From Fistularia commersonii (taxonomy: Eukaryota; Chordata; Actinopteri; Syngnathiformes; Fistulariidae), in contig JBBMNZ010000018.1 in NCBI GenBank assembly GCA_037954325.1, positions 10,182,501 to 10,246,500 on the forward strand: a stretch of 64,000 nt of DNA, given 5' to 3'. The first letter of the stretch is position 1, and every line of letters starts with the position of its first letter. Positions 48,915 through 61,300 of this stretch are shown one piece after another. The position numbers and the translations under genes are program-made. The notes below the pieces were generated by a model. It had not been told where the DNA came from and did no database searches. It was given only the letters and a program-made list of their open reading frames with translations.

Positions 48915-48955
48915 TGGATGGAAAGATGGATGGACAGATGGATAGATAGAAAGCA
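48915..48955. repeat. GATG/GATA tandem tail of the Rex3 copy
   Basis: Degenerate tetranucleotide units ('gatggatggacagatggata'). A very short untranslated region ending in GATG repeats is the known 3' end of Rex3 elements, which supports the family assignment and the plus orientation. Confidence 0.8.
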
Positions 48956-51900
48956 AAGTAAATGTTATGGCCCTGTGACAGCAATGATCCTTCATTTAAT
49001 ATTCATTGAATTTTTAGTAAGTTAACATAGAGGGATTCTGACTTAGAGTTACACTTATATGTTAATTACAATCATATATTAGAATAAAAGCAATTGATTA
49101 AACATGCTGGTATTCATTAAGTACCTCTGTTGATCTCAGAAAATGCCAGTGTCATAAAGGCAGATTCACAATATTTGAATGTTTATATAAATACAATATT
49201 TGTAATAAAATTGCTTGTTTGTTAGTTTAGTTTTGGCCTACCCAAACTCTTGGACACATGTCATTTGGTTGACATGTCACACATTTCTTCCCGCTGAAAA
49301 ACCACCCAGGTGCCTGCATGGCAATGAGAAATTTATACTGTTGCTTGGCAAAGATTGGCATGATGATATTTAAATGGTTAAACTCCATTTAATTAAGATT
49401 CAATTATATTTGGTAAAAGAATTTTCCCCTGCGGTGCAAAATAAATCTGTAGCTAGGCATCACTCAACATTAAAAGTGACCATGATCAGTCAATTTATTT
49501 TAAGACTGATAAAATATGATATGAAAATGGTGATTTTCTTGTATTTTTGTGAAATGATTTTTTGACTCAGAGCCAAATAACCTCTTTTAACATCTCACCT
49601 ACATTTATACCATGATTCACCCCTTTTCCCACACTTCTCTGTCTCACCCTTACCCTCATTTTCTCTCTGTCTCTCCGTGTCAGTGACAGGGTCTGTTACA
49701 TGAGGAGACTGCCAGTGAGCTCATTGCCAACTTCTTCCAGCTCTTGGGACGTAGTAAGCATCCCTTTATCTTTGGGAAACAGACGTGTTCAATCATCTCC
49801 TGAGGGGCCAGTGTGGGTAGGAAGGGTGAAGAATGGGAGAAGACCAGCAGATTTTTTTTTCTTGCTTTTCTTGACACAGTCATCCAAGTATCATGCTTAA
49901 ACATAAATGCACACGCACACTGTCACACACACACATACACACCCACTGAAGCTTTGTTACCCCGGCCAGAAATTGGGATAATTTAAGATTCAGGGATTAA
50001 TTAACATACCTAACTACTACATCCTTGAGGGCAGTGTTGCCGGTGGTGTTGAAATGCTTATCTTTTCTTTCAAAGTATTGTCATCCTCCATGGCAACAAT
50101 TGGAATATGTCTCACAGACAACCATGCTGACCAGAGTGATATATTTCCACAGGAAAATTCAGTCATTTGTCCAAGAGAAATAGGCTCCGGATTTGAGACG
50201 ATGGCAGAAATTTGTCTCCATGGGAAACGACTCCGGGATGCTCAAGGCTCCAATGTGTCTGTGAGAAACCAGCATATTTGTCAAAGGTAATGATAATTGT
50301 TGTGATGACTTTGTGAATTCACAAGGGTTTATTTAGATCTTCTTGTTATCAACTTATAGTGTCATCAAAAGGTATTATTGTTAAGCCCCACAACTCAACA
50401 GTATTTTCCGCTCTAACCTTAAACCTGTTGGGAACGAGCAGATGCTTCCTGTGTCGACTGGCATTTGATCACTATGCATCATACATTTGCAGTGTGCGCT
50501 GTATTCAGCAGTCCACTTAATCATGACCCGCGGCTTTTACTACCTGCTTTTTATTCCCATCTCGCAGCACTTTCTTTAGCTTGCAGCTTCAATGCTCTCA
50601 CCCCCACTCCATGTTAAATGTTTTTAGTGGTATTCAAAGACAAGATACAGTTTCCTGGTGGCTTTTAGGATACAATCCATGTAGCAGACACATCTGTTAA
50701 TCTCTTAAGACAGTGTGTAAGAAAATAACGATCTCTAGACTATCCACAAACCCTTGTATGATGTATTTTAGATTTAAGGTTGAACTAAGAGGGCAATTAA
50801 GCTGCAACTCAGAATATAGTGTACTCCAAAGAGTTGGTAAGAGTAATGTGCTCATTTAATAAGGGTTCTGCTGGGACAGGTCCAGTGAAGGATACTGATT
50901 AATTTTTTACAGATTTTTTCTTTTTTTTTTTTTTTTTATGACTGCAGCCCCTATTAATTACCATTGTAATTGGTTGAGGTGTCTTTACCTGACTACTGTT
51001 AACTAATAATTGTCGACAATTTTGGGAAATTGGAAATTAGTTGGGTGTCATTTCACACAAGGTGCATTTTTTAGAATAATAAAAGGGGCTTTGCTTACTC
51101 TGATCTCTCCTGGAGCCAGGTGATAAAAGAGGCATGTGGCTGGCCGGAAGGGCAATATCCATGGTGTGTAGTCATTTTAGTTCACTGTCTAGCACCTATG
51201 TCTCTATCTGTCCAGAATAAGCCAATCACCTACAGTACTCCCTGCCACTATAAAAAAGTCGCCCTTTTCGCTTTGAGATAAAAAAAAGAAACTTGCGAAA
51301 TGTGACTGAACAGCAAGAAATCTGCTCCCGCTCACTCTAAACCACAATACAGTACCCACATAGATATTCCATACGTTAATCAAATCCTAATTTATTTAAA
51401 AATGTCTAATTTATTTTTTATAATAAATAGCTTGTGACCAAACACAAATCCAAAGTTTGTGACGGAATGAATTGAAATCAATTAAAATCTGAAACAGCTG
51501 CATACCACATAATCAGAATCCACCTTATTTAATCCACATCATCCCAAATAGTATCTGGCAGAAATACCAGTTAGAAAAATTATCAAACGTGTTCTGCCTG
51601 TATGGACCAGCTTACTTCAACGTCCCACTGACAGCACAGCATTTGTCTAAATAGCATGGAAAAAAACTTCAGTCTTGGAATAGACAATGTAACATCCTAA
51701 TTTTTTTTCCTCAACCGAAGTTAAACAAAAGGTGGGTTGTTGGAGACCTTCAGTGAACTGCGTCTTCAAGGTGGACCTTGTTAAAACAAGCCTCCCCCAG
51801 CTTTCTAGCTGCAAAACTATATTCTTGGCAATGATTCCTCCCTTGGCTCACGTAGCAGAGAACAGGCCATTCTAATTTGTAATAGAAACAATTGGTCTTC

Positions 51901-53554
51901 ATGTTGCAAATACATTTTCATATTTTCATTCCAAAACTTTCTTATATTTTTGTTTTTATTTAGAATGTACACATTGAAAGCAACAACGTTCCAAACAAAA
52001 GTATGACAGCTTATTTTTCCTGGGTAAAAGGATTACCTGTAAGAAATGTATTGTCTATGCGGGGGCACATTCATTCCTAGTAGGACAACTAAAAGAGTCC
52101 TTAAATCGAAGACAGGATCTACTAAGTAAGCAGAAATCATGCTCGGCGGACTTTAAAAATAGTGAAATTTTGACTTTGTTGTATTTCTTTTGATATCTGT
52201 AAGTCATTTTTTAAAAAAACCTAATTGAAGCTAACATTCAAGAAAGGAGTCTGTGCAATTCTTGTTTTATTCATTATGTTATCACGTATTAGGTTTTAAA
52301 ACATTGTTGAATTCTTATCAGTGCCAGCTGCTTAGCTCAGCTTCTGGAAAGGGAGAAAAACTGTTACACGGAATCTTCTCTAGCAAGAAATTGCTGAAAG
52401 TTTGTTGCAAGTGCTTCAAAATGTAAGAAGAAAAGGGTTCTGACCTCAGGAGAAGTAGTTTCTGTGCAAGCACGATTCTATGACATGAGCATTTTAATTG
52501 TATGTCAGATTTCAGTGCTTCATAAAGAGTGAACGGTCCCCAGCATCTTATTGCCTAGAATCTCTTAACTGAAAAATAGTAAAAAAGAAAAACATTGCCA
52601 CTGCCAGAGGGACTTGCAACTAAGCTGTAGGGTATGTTCTTACAAACCTGTCAAGAGTCAACTGTGTACTGAATAGCTTTTCCTTTTTTCCCATAGGAGA
52701 ACCTCCTAACTCCAGTAAAGACTGATAAAATATTGAACCAGTGAAACTATGTAAAGAAAGGCTCTTAAAAAACTCTTGTATTTGACCTACAATTTTTAAG
52801 TGTATCACTGATTGTATTATTATTCCTCTGTTCCGACCATCTTATCTCCGTCATTCATGCAAGTAATGACTCATACATCATTTAGAGTGTGTGATATCAC
52901 TTTGAAAATGACCACGTGGACATTGCTGAAGAGAGCCTATTTACCACATTGACAGGTAACTGACAGACTTGCCTCTGGGGAGAAATGTTTGGCCATTTAG
53001 GTCACCTTATTACTGGAATTTAATGCAAGCTTGGTGTGAAGATAAGAATGGAAAATACACAAATAAAAATACTTTGAAAGCAGCAGCTTATTCGGATTGA
53101 TTGAGAATATTTATGCATTCTTTTTTTTTTTTTCTTCGTTTTTTTTTTTGTAATATCTACTATATTCTACAAGCAGGTCTACCTCAACCTTTAATATTAA
53201 AGCTATTATTGTATTATGTAAGCTACAAACAGGTATGTTTATAGCTGTTATCTGTTATATCTGTTAGAGCCTCTGTTGTCATTAGTATAAGATCATCTGC
53301 ACCTGTACTTCACGAACCCTCATGAACCCAACCCACACCCACGGGTCTCTATCACTGCCTTGTGTTCTATCTGTCCATCCTTCTCGCTCTCTCTTTCTCT
53401 CTTCTCGCACTTTTTAACCCGACCGGTCAAGACAGTAGGCTGCTTACATAGAGCTCAGATCTGTCCAAGGTTTCTGTGCAGTGAAGGGCAGCATTTTCTC
53501 GCCAAAAGTGTTTGCGCCTGGGCGATTGTTATGTTTCTCTAAATAATTTTGAAG
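48956..53554. other. Mostly single-copy stretch with two unconfirmed exon candidates
   Basis: No complete gene is visible. Candidate exons at 49690-49753 and 50153-50286 (plus strand) are listed separately or in the findings. Segments such as 50400-50620, 51100-51260 and 52830-53040 are complex and low in simple repeats, as regulatory DNA can be, but conservation cannot be judged. A T run lies at 50921-50938 and others at 53121-53151. Confidence 0.5.
49690..49753 (+). CDS. Candidate internal coding exon (unassigned gene)
   Basis: A strong pyrimidine tract (about 49615-49680, including 'tctctctgtctctccgtg') ends in two possible acceptors, cag at 49681-49683 and cag at 49687-49689. After the second, the plus strand reads GLLHEETASELIANFFQLLG and one more Arg codon, then reaches a good donor gtaagc at 49754-49759 in phase 1. 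The peptide looks like an amphipathic helix with regular spacing of Leu, Ile and Phe. Reading through instead gives an open frame to a stop at 49801-49803. I do not recognise the protein, and the exon is short, so chance is a serious alternative. The plus-strand Met-initiated frame over the same bases is a different frame. Confidence 0.3.
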
Positions 53555-53640
53555 AGTGTGGTGCAGACTTGCTCTACAGGTAGAGTGTTGTGAGAAAACT
53601 CTGTTGTGAATTGGCACTATATGAATAAAATCATAAAATC
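53555..53640 (+). repeat. 3' tail of a decayed LINE or SINE
   Basis: 'gtgagaaaactctgttgtga' then 'attggcactatatgaataaa' matches, as I recall, the very common fish retroposon 3' end of the form 'gaattggcgctatataaataaaattg'. Only the tail is recognisable; the body upstream is not. Confidence 0.5.
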
Positions 53641-56600
53641 TGACTTCACCGGAATAATTTGACTTTAGCTCACCTTTTACATTTTTGACTCTGGTGCATT
53701 GCAATGTAACTGACTAACTATGTATCTGAACTGCTTTTGTGTGTACAAATTACAAGACAGCATTGAACTCAACTTATTCATGGTACACTGCTTTGTGTAT
53801 CTTCAGTTCAGATATCACTTTTGTTGAGGGGGCCCTTGGAGTTGTCCTATAGGAGACGCATATGTAACTGATTTCACTGGATCTATATTTTTTAACAAAA
53901 AGAAATGGTTCATAAACTTTTATCAGATGTTAACTGGGAGGATCCTGTATATTACTTATGAGCTCTGAAAAAAAAAAAAAGTATAAAGTTTTTTTGTTTT
54001 TTTTTGTCAAGCCAGGCAATCTTCATTTCAAATCTGCTGATTGTTAAGCTCCGGTCATTTTTGCAAAGGACAAAACAAGTTTACAACAGCTGACTGATTT
54101 CTATGCAGTGTCAATATGAGTGAAATAACTTTTCCAGTATGCTCTTTACTTTCTGCTCTACGGAAAATGTGTTCTATTTCAGTGCTTCTATGTGCTGTGA
54201 CAGTGACAATGTCTTTTTTAAAGATAGCATCTCTGTAAAGAGGTGCTGACACAATGGATATAGGAACTGCAACTGTAAGAGCATATTAATATGGACTCTT
54301 CAATTACTGTGTCGGTGTGTGGCTCGAACAATTATTCGCAAATTAGCATGAGAGCAAAAATATCTCCAATTTGCCCTGCTGTGTGCAGACTAAGAATAGT
54401 TTATGCCCCAATCTTGCTTCCTCCAGAGAAAAGAAAGCGAGCCATCGTCCTTTTGAAAATGGTTTGCAATGGTCAAATGCATGTATGAGTCCATCCTCCC
54501 TGTCCTTGACTTCCCATCCATGAAAATAAAATTTTATATTCTAAAAGATCATCAAGATATATGTTGATACCAGCACATAGGTCTGCATTTCCTTGACCAT
54601 GCATCTCATTAGCATTAATTTGGTCTTATTATTTAAGCGGTATCACAAAGGTCTTGAGTATACAACTTTTCTGCATAAGGTTACTTAGGTGCACCTCAGA
54701 AATGGGAAAAAAAAACAAACAAAAAAAACACAGTGATTTTTACCTTCCATGTAATTAGCGATTTTTTGACAAATTCCTTATTGGAATTTGAAAAAAACAA
54801 ATACGAAAAAAAATAAATAAATTAAAAAAATATCCATGTGCTTATATCCTCGGGTTGGCCAAATCAATGACGCAAATAAGGTTAGTGGACAGTGCATTAA
54901 CAACTCATGGACTTCAATGTTCATTGTGTCAAACGAGAAACCAGAAAGGCGATGAAGACCTGCATGTCTAGATCCCCTGGGGGGGCAGCGGGGTGAACTG
55001 AATCACTCAGAAAGCTGGAAAAACATTGGCTGATGGTACAAAGAGCAAGCTGTTTAGAGAGGCAAAAGGACACGGTAAGAGTGGGCCGGAGGAAACAGAA
55101 AGATAAATTAAATGGACAAACAGAGAGTAGGGAAAAAAATAGAGAATGAAAAAATGTGTGGTATGAGGAAATCAAAATGTTTTAACTAATTTTAAATGAG
55201 ACATTTTCCCTCATCCCTTATTCCGGACTGCTATTAAAGCTGAGATAAATTGCAAACTTTATCATTATGCTTAACAGCCAGTCGTTGCATAAATAGCTAC
55301 ATGTCCAATGTTTCTGTGGAAGGGGAGAAATATTTCTTTCAATTATCACTGTGTTCATTATCATATATTGAAATACATTTGTGCTCATCAATGTAAATTC
55401 TTGAAATATTGAACATTCATTTTAATTCTCATCATCCTGTGGGAGTCAAAGATGTCTTTAACAAAGGCTGCCATAGCAAACCGTGAAAAAAGGATATTTA
55501 TGATAGGATAAGGTGGCAGAATGGGTTGAGTGGCCTTTCATGAATTACTTGGCCAGCGGTGCGTCAAGCAGAATTGTGAAGAATAGCTTAGTTACTGAAT
55601 TTTCATTGGTGAACTCTCACGTTCAAAGGCTTAAGGGCTTTCTGTGTTATTTGCTTTTGATAAATAAGTTTCTTTCTGCATCAGACATACCGAACCCAAA
55701 CGTAATCAATCCTTTTCATGCACAATCGATAACAGTGCCACCGAGATCAATAAGCCATAGAAAGATGTTCTTAGAATGAGGCTGCCGGTTGCCAGTTAAT
55801 TTCACTGAGCATTATAACAGTATCCTATGAAAATATCCCATTTCACTGTTGTGGTCCCTTAAAGCTTGATGTGCCCTGTAAAATTGAAAGTGCTTATGTC
55901 TTTCTGTTGTTCATGGAGACGCCCCTAAACCAGAGCCCAGTAATGAAAGCTGAGGTTTACCAACACTTTTGCTGAATAAGAGCAGGTAGCTTGTGTTAAT
56001 CATGTGTTTTTTGTTTTTTTTTTGTTTTGTTTTGTTTTTTTCCATAATTTTTCTCTTTCACCCCTCGATGGTGTTATCAATTCAAGTACGCTTCAGCTAT
56101 ACACTCCGAGGTGTCCTTTCAGTTAACCCTTGGGGGACTGATTATGACAACTGACTGTTGTTACTAGCACTTACATGTTTTGATTGTAAATATTGGGTGC
56201 GGATAATTTTCATGTTGTGTTTTATTTTCCACAAATATCTTATATGATTTGGTATGATCTTACCTTATGCTTTAAAGATATTCAAACCGCAAGGTCTTGT
56301 AGGCAAAAGGAAAATATAATTCGACTGAATAAGTAAAAAGTCACTCACAAACCAACTGATGAGCAATTGGTTTAGTATTGATAGGATTGGGAGAAACTAA
56401 GCTATGTTAATAATTCATACAGTAGCACTCCATTAACCATGCTGCATAATAAGCCCAAGGGCCATTTTAAAGTGGGTTGCAGGAGATGTTTACTCATTCC
56501 CTCATGATCCCACAAATTACTCAACTTAAGATGCACTTGTGCTTTGTTTTGGGACCAACACATATTTCAGATTGGATTTAAGAAATATTTTATTACTTCT

Positions 56601-56689
56601 TTTTTTTTTTCTCGTTTCCTCGTTAATATGTGGTTAGCACTTCTACACAGTGTATCTATTAGACTGACAAAAGTATTTTTGTGATCGGT
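53641..56689. other. Gene-free stretch
   Basis: AT-rich sequence with A runs near 54708-54730 and 54800-54830 and T/G tracts near 56005-56040. The minus frame at 54921-55175 and others lack motifs. 55510-55780 has complex sequence but no splice-supported coding. Confidence 0.55.
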
Positions 56690-56880
56690 GATTTCTGTCC
56701 ACAGTCCAAAAATATGCATAACATTAATTACTTTAAATGACAATTAAAATAAATAAATAAATAAAAACAGAAAAACAAACAGATATAAATAAAGGTGAAT
56801 GTTCTGTGTTTCCCTGTGTGACCCTGTGATTGATGGTTCAGGGTGTTATTTGTCTCCTGCCCAATAACAGCTAGGATTGT
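56690..56880 (+). repeat. SINE remnant with an A-rich interruption
   Basis: 'gtccacagtccaaaaatatg' (56697-56716) matches the 'cctcccacagtccaaaaaca' part of the SINE seen at 1153. After an A/AAAT-rich insert (about 56738-56795) the copy resumes with 'gtgaccctgtgattg' and 'ggttcagggtgttatttgtc' (56816-56860), the last third of the element. The tRNA-like head is missing. Confidence 0.55.
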
Positions 56881-58014
56881 TTCTGTATATATGTGCTGTG
56901 TAAAACTAATTTTGCAAAATAGGGCTAATAAATGGATTTCCATCTCTTTCGTAAACAATGCCAGAAAGGCTGAGCTGCCTTCAGTCAGCAGAAATCCTTG
57001 TCTTGTTGAAAAAATAGCCAGCAGAGACTTCTGACCAAGCTCAAATTCATCGGCCCCAACTCCCTTGGCTGGGTTAGTTCTTGTGGTTAAAGGCTTGTCT
57101 CTGGCTGACCTTGACAAGTTCTCTTTTTCCAGAGCTACAAGCCTAAATGATGGTTTTTACCATGCCAATGGGCACTGTCAGAAATATAGCAATGGCAATC
57201 CAAAAGGAGGAAGGAAGTGCATTGGTAGATATAGTGGTGAGGAACGAGCTAGAAGCAAGCAGTTGCATTGATCGTATTGGAGAAGATGATTGGGAAACCC
57301 ACGCCAAGAACTCTCCATTTGCCCAATAACTCGATGGAAGTCTGTTCAGAGTGAAACTTCCGTAAATATCGAGTGCTATATCACATTGTGGAGATCAACA
57401 AACATTTTCAAGTCTATTAGTCCCCATGAAAGAAAAACAGACTGGATGCCTGCACTGGAGTGATATACTGTATGTCACACTGATAGGAAAACAATGTGAT
57501 AGTAGAACTGAGTCATCTGTTATCACAAAAAATGCTCATTGTGTATGCAAAAATCAGATAGCCATGCACACAGCTTCGACCGCCTTGGTTTAAATGTTGC
57601 TTAAATTGGCATGTCACTGTACATTTTCTAGAATATTCATCATACAGAAGAAAAACAGAACATGTTTGTGTTTACGCTTTAATTATATTTGTGACCTTGG
57701 TGGAGAAAATCATGTGATATTACAATTGTATCCTCATTCTTAGATGTACAGATGCTGCCATTTAGATTGTAAGTGAGCATCATTCACAGCGTTGACTGAC
57801 AGTGAGAAAGCTACTCGGTAAGAGGCTGCTCTGTTCAAGAGATCTTTATAGAAGAGGAGATAGCTAAATTGAATTCTCATGTGTATTAAGATGAGATAGA
57901 TTCATGAGAGAAGTGAAGTGAGTAAAAATAAGTACTTGCACTGGCAAGATCTGTTAAGATCAAGATTTACTGGCAATGCACCCACGTTAATGGAAAAAAA
58001 AATTAAATTTGAGA
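56881..58014. other. Gene-free stretch with a weak exon-like segment
   Basis: At 57134 'gttctctttttccag' could be an acceptor, and overlapping plus frames of 60-68 codons follow (57065-57329). Neither has a known motif, so no gene is called. Confidence 0.4.
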
Positions 58015-58310
58015 TGGCGGGACAGTGCAGTGGTTCACATTTCTACATCACAGCAAAAGGATCACTAGTTGGATTCCTGGTTGGATGGGGAGCCTTTCTG
58101 TGTGGAGTTTGCATGTCTGCATAAGTTTCCTCCCACAATTCAAAAATATGCAGTTGGATAATTGGAGACACTGAATTGCTCAGATGTGTGAATGAGAGAG
58201 TGGATGGTTGTATCTCTCCATATGTGGCCGTGTCATCCATGGTGAAGTGAAACCTGCCTTTCACCCAATCCTAAGTGCAGAATAAGCAGTAGGGATGATG
58301 AATGAATGAA
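58015..58310 (+). repeat. tRNA-like SINE copy with ATGA tail
   Basis: The same family as 1153-1491. The head 'gcgggacagtgcagtggttc', a degraded B-box region (about 58069-58085), 'tgtgtggagtttgcatgtct', 'tttcctcccacaattcaaaa', 'ttggagacactgaattgctc' and a tail of ATGA units (58295-58310) occur in the expected order. It is better preserved than the other copies in the window. Confidence 0.7.
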
Positions 58311-61300
58311 TAAGGCTTACTTATTCAGACATGCATGTGTTTCACCTAATGATGGCAAGTGTGGATTTACCTGCATTTATTAGTACCTATGAATGTGTAG
58401 ATTGATGTCAACATAACGTACGGCCTTTATCTGAGATATGAAATTTCATTTTCCAGTATTTGTTTTAGTAGTGATAAATATATATATATAATCAATGTAC
58501 AGAAATGAGCAGGTTTGATTTGTGAGGTTGCAATGCAGATTGTTTTGTGAATACAAATCTTTATTTTCAGCTCAAAACATGCATCTGAGAACTTGTTAAT
58601 TCATTGGCTAAAGATAGAGAAGAATTTCAAATGAGTCAACAACAAACTCGAGCCAGCAAATTGAGCCTCCAGTCTATAACATATTTTTAGACTAAATCCC
58701 AAGGATAACATTTCTGTTTCAGTTTCTGTAGGATTAAACTGATTAGACTTTAAGGTTTCCGATAATTATAACAAAATATTAATATACAAACATAAAACCA
58801 CAAATATTTTGTGATGCAGGCCTAAATATAAATCATGACTGTCAAATGAACTTTAATGTTGGTTTAAACTTGAACATAGAGAGATATGGAGATAATATTC
58901 TTTGGACTGGGAAAAGTTGCAATGCATGTTTTCACCACAAATCCCAGTCCTCCTTGGTCCCTTGATCCATAATTTTCTTAATCAACAGCACTGATTACTC
59001 TTCCTCCAAAAGAAAATGACCTGAATAACAGATTATGTGTGGCATAATTTTCCATAAAGGTTAAAAAAATACTGTAATTCCATTTATCAATTAAGTAGTT
59101 TCCGTCATTGGAAATTATAAATATAAAAATGGGAACACATTTCATCGTCCATTTGTTTCTAGAGACACACCAAAGATTAGAAAAATTAGAAACAAACCAA
59201 AAAAAAAAAAAAAAAACACATTCAGTTGGAAAATAAATAGTAAATGGGACATATTTGTGTCACTTCATTTAGGTAGATGTTACATAAGCATAAGATCTTG
59301 ACTGACCTGCGGCGTAAATAGAAGTGAATGCAAACATGCAACACATTTGGTGGCATGGATTGCAGTAATGTAGATTCATTGCTGTAAAAAGACCAAAAAT
59401 GTATGCAATATTACTGCGCTACAATTAATGGGCTACTGATCCTGGATGTCTTCTTATCATTTATCATAATATTCAAGATTAGGCCCTAAATGGGGATTTG
59501 AGATCTTGTTGTGATTTAACAAATGCTCCCCTAAAAAACATTCCAATTATTGTAGTTTCTATGGCTTCATGAATCAACTTCTAAACTCTGGTACTGTTTT
59601 TTTTTCCTTTTCTTTCCAACATAATTTCGTTCAATTTTCAGCTACTTCTTAGAGCAAGAAAATACATATATTCATTAAAAAGGGGACCAATGTTTCTTCA
59701 TGATTGAACTTACATAATACGATAAATGCAAATGAACCCACTTTATCAATCGTTCGACCCCTCAATTGAAAAAGTGTACTGCTCGTTTTAAGAGTTTTCA
59801 GTAACATAGCATTCACATTGCAAAATGAGTTTCCGACTGCAGTGGTTTGGTCTGAAATAGACATGTAATGGTGTAGTGTGAGTTTAACTGGTATGTTTCA
59901 GAGCTTCATGCCTTTCTTGGTTTGGATTATTTCACAATATATCTCTTTTAAATCTATTCTATTTTAGCATATTTTATTTTATCTTTTTTTTGTTTCCAAA
60001 TCCCTTCTGAAAGGTAGTTGAAAACGATCAAATTAACAATACAAAATTGCTTCCTATGTAAAATTTGGAAATTATCCCAAACACCTCAAGCAGATACTGT
60101 GTGATATAGCTATGGGTGAAAACGTTTGGGATGTTGTGATAAAAACTGGATTGCATATGATTGAGCTATTTCCCGCACTTGGGCCTCCACCATGAACTCC
60201 CTGTGTGTGTTCCTTTGGAGATACATAGGTAAAATGATAGAGAAGATCTTGGGATGGATCTACTGTCACACAGAGCTGCTAAGATCATCAACACCTTTTT
60301 AAACTTGAAAGTTCATCAGAAATTATTTTTTCTACAAGGAATTTGAACCTGTGAAGTCTTTGAACAATTTTCATTCAACTGCATCTGACACAGATGAAGT
60401 ACAGTTGGTGCTGAAATTACTTTCAACAGAGTTTGAAGATTGGTTGCACGGCGCAAGACTCGGTCATTGGCTATCACGTTTCCGAATCAAATTTGTACAG
60501 CCCGTATGCGTAAACGTGCACAAACCACCGTGAACATGGTTAGAGCGCAATCCAAAAGTATTTTTTAAATTAATTTCTATCCCAAAATAGGAAAGCTAAG
60601 TCTGTTATGTTGAATAATCTAATTAATCTAATACATGCCTTGGGCCTTTGCAGGTGAAAGGCAGCTTTCTAGGTGACATGCATCGATCAACTAAATTGGC
60701 TCTAATTACATATCATTACTCATATTTTATCTGAAAATATGTTTCTCTGATTTGTGGTAGAATTATGGTACATTCATGTTGACTCTGTTACACATATTTG
60801 TCTCGATATCATGAAACAATGACACCATGCCTAGTTTTTTCCCAAACTAGATAAAATACACCAGATTTTCTTTTCTCTCCTATCTGTTTATCTATGTAGT
60901 TATTTATATCCAACAAAATGAATGGAGTATAAAAATATTATAAAACAAAAAAAAAAAAATAATCAAAATTATAAAATAAATAAAAAATAAAAGTTTAAAC
61001 CCTAACACAGGCAATAGAAATCCAAAGATAAAATATTCATAAAATATGACACATGTTAAAGGATGGTTTAACTAACATAAGATATGTTAATAGATAAATA
61101 TTTTATCATTATTTTCTGCTCATTTGAAAAGAGTGGTGCACTGTCAAATAATACCGTACCCTGATGTACTAAATAAACGACACACGACGCAGCCTGAGGC
61201 AAAGTCATTGGGGCGTGAAACACGCACATTCAGTTTTAGTACATGCAGACCACTTTAGTGTGAGGTCTCTTTCTGTTTGAACAGTTTTTCATACATACAT

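Larger units (their letters stand above)
46915..48955 (+). mobile_element. Rex3-type LINE, long decayed copy with GATG-type tail
   Basis: The copy runs from the endonuclease to the tail on the plus strand. The endonuclease region contains SFILLGDFDNRFGNNSE (about 47210-47260), matching the family's L-L-G-D-F-N-x-x-x-G-N-(D/N)-S motif with Asp in place of the usual Asn. A reverse transcriptase entry motif is near 47895-47930 ('cttgaaaaaggcattcaacc'). The catalytic site LFADDVAL lies at about 48157-48180. The 3' coding end and short untranslated region run at about 48640-48900, ending in a GATG/GATA tail (48915-48955). Stops and frame shifts are scattered throughout. A short foreign block (about 47367-47467) interrupts the endonuclease. 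A central segment (about 47700-47840) is compressed relative to the family, so it also has an internal deletion. Confidence 0.85.

Noticed and set aside
51221..51260. CCAAT box and TATAAAAA, promoter-like
   Set aside because: The two motifs are about 25 bp apart, no gene start or leader follows, and such motifs are common by chance in AT-rich DNA.
57134..57329. Exon-like segment after 'ctctttttccag'
   Set aside because: The acceptor is fair, but two overlapping frames are equally open, no donor of quality follows, and no domain is seen.
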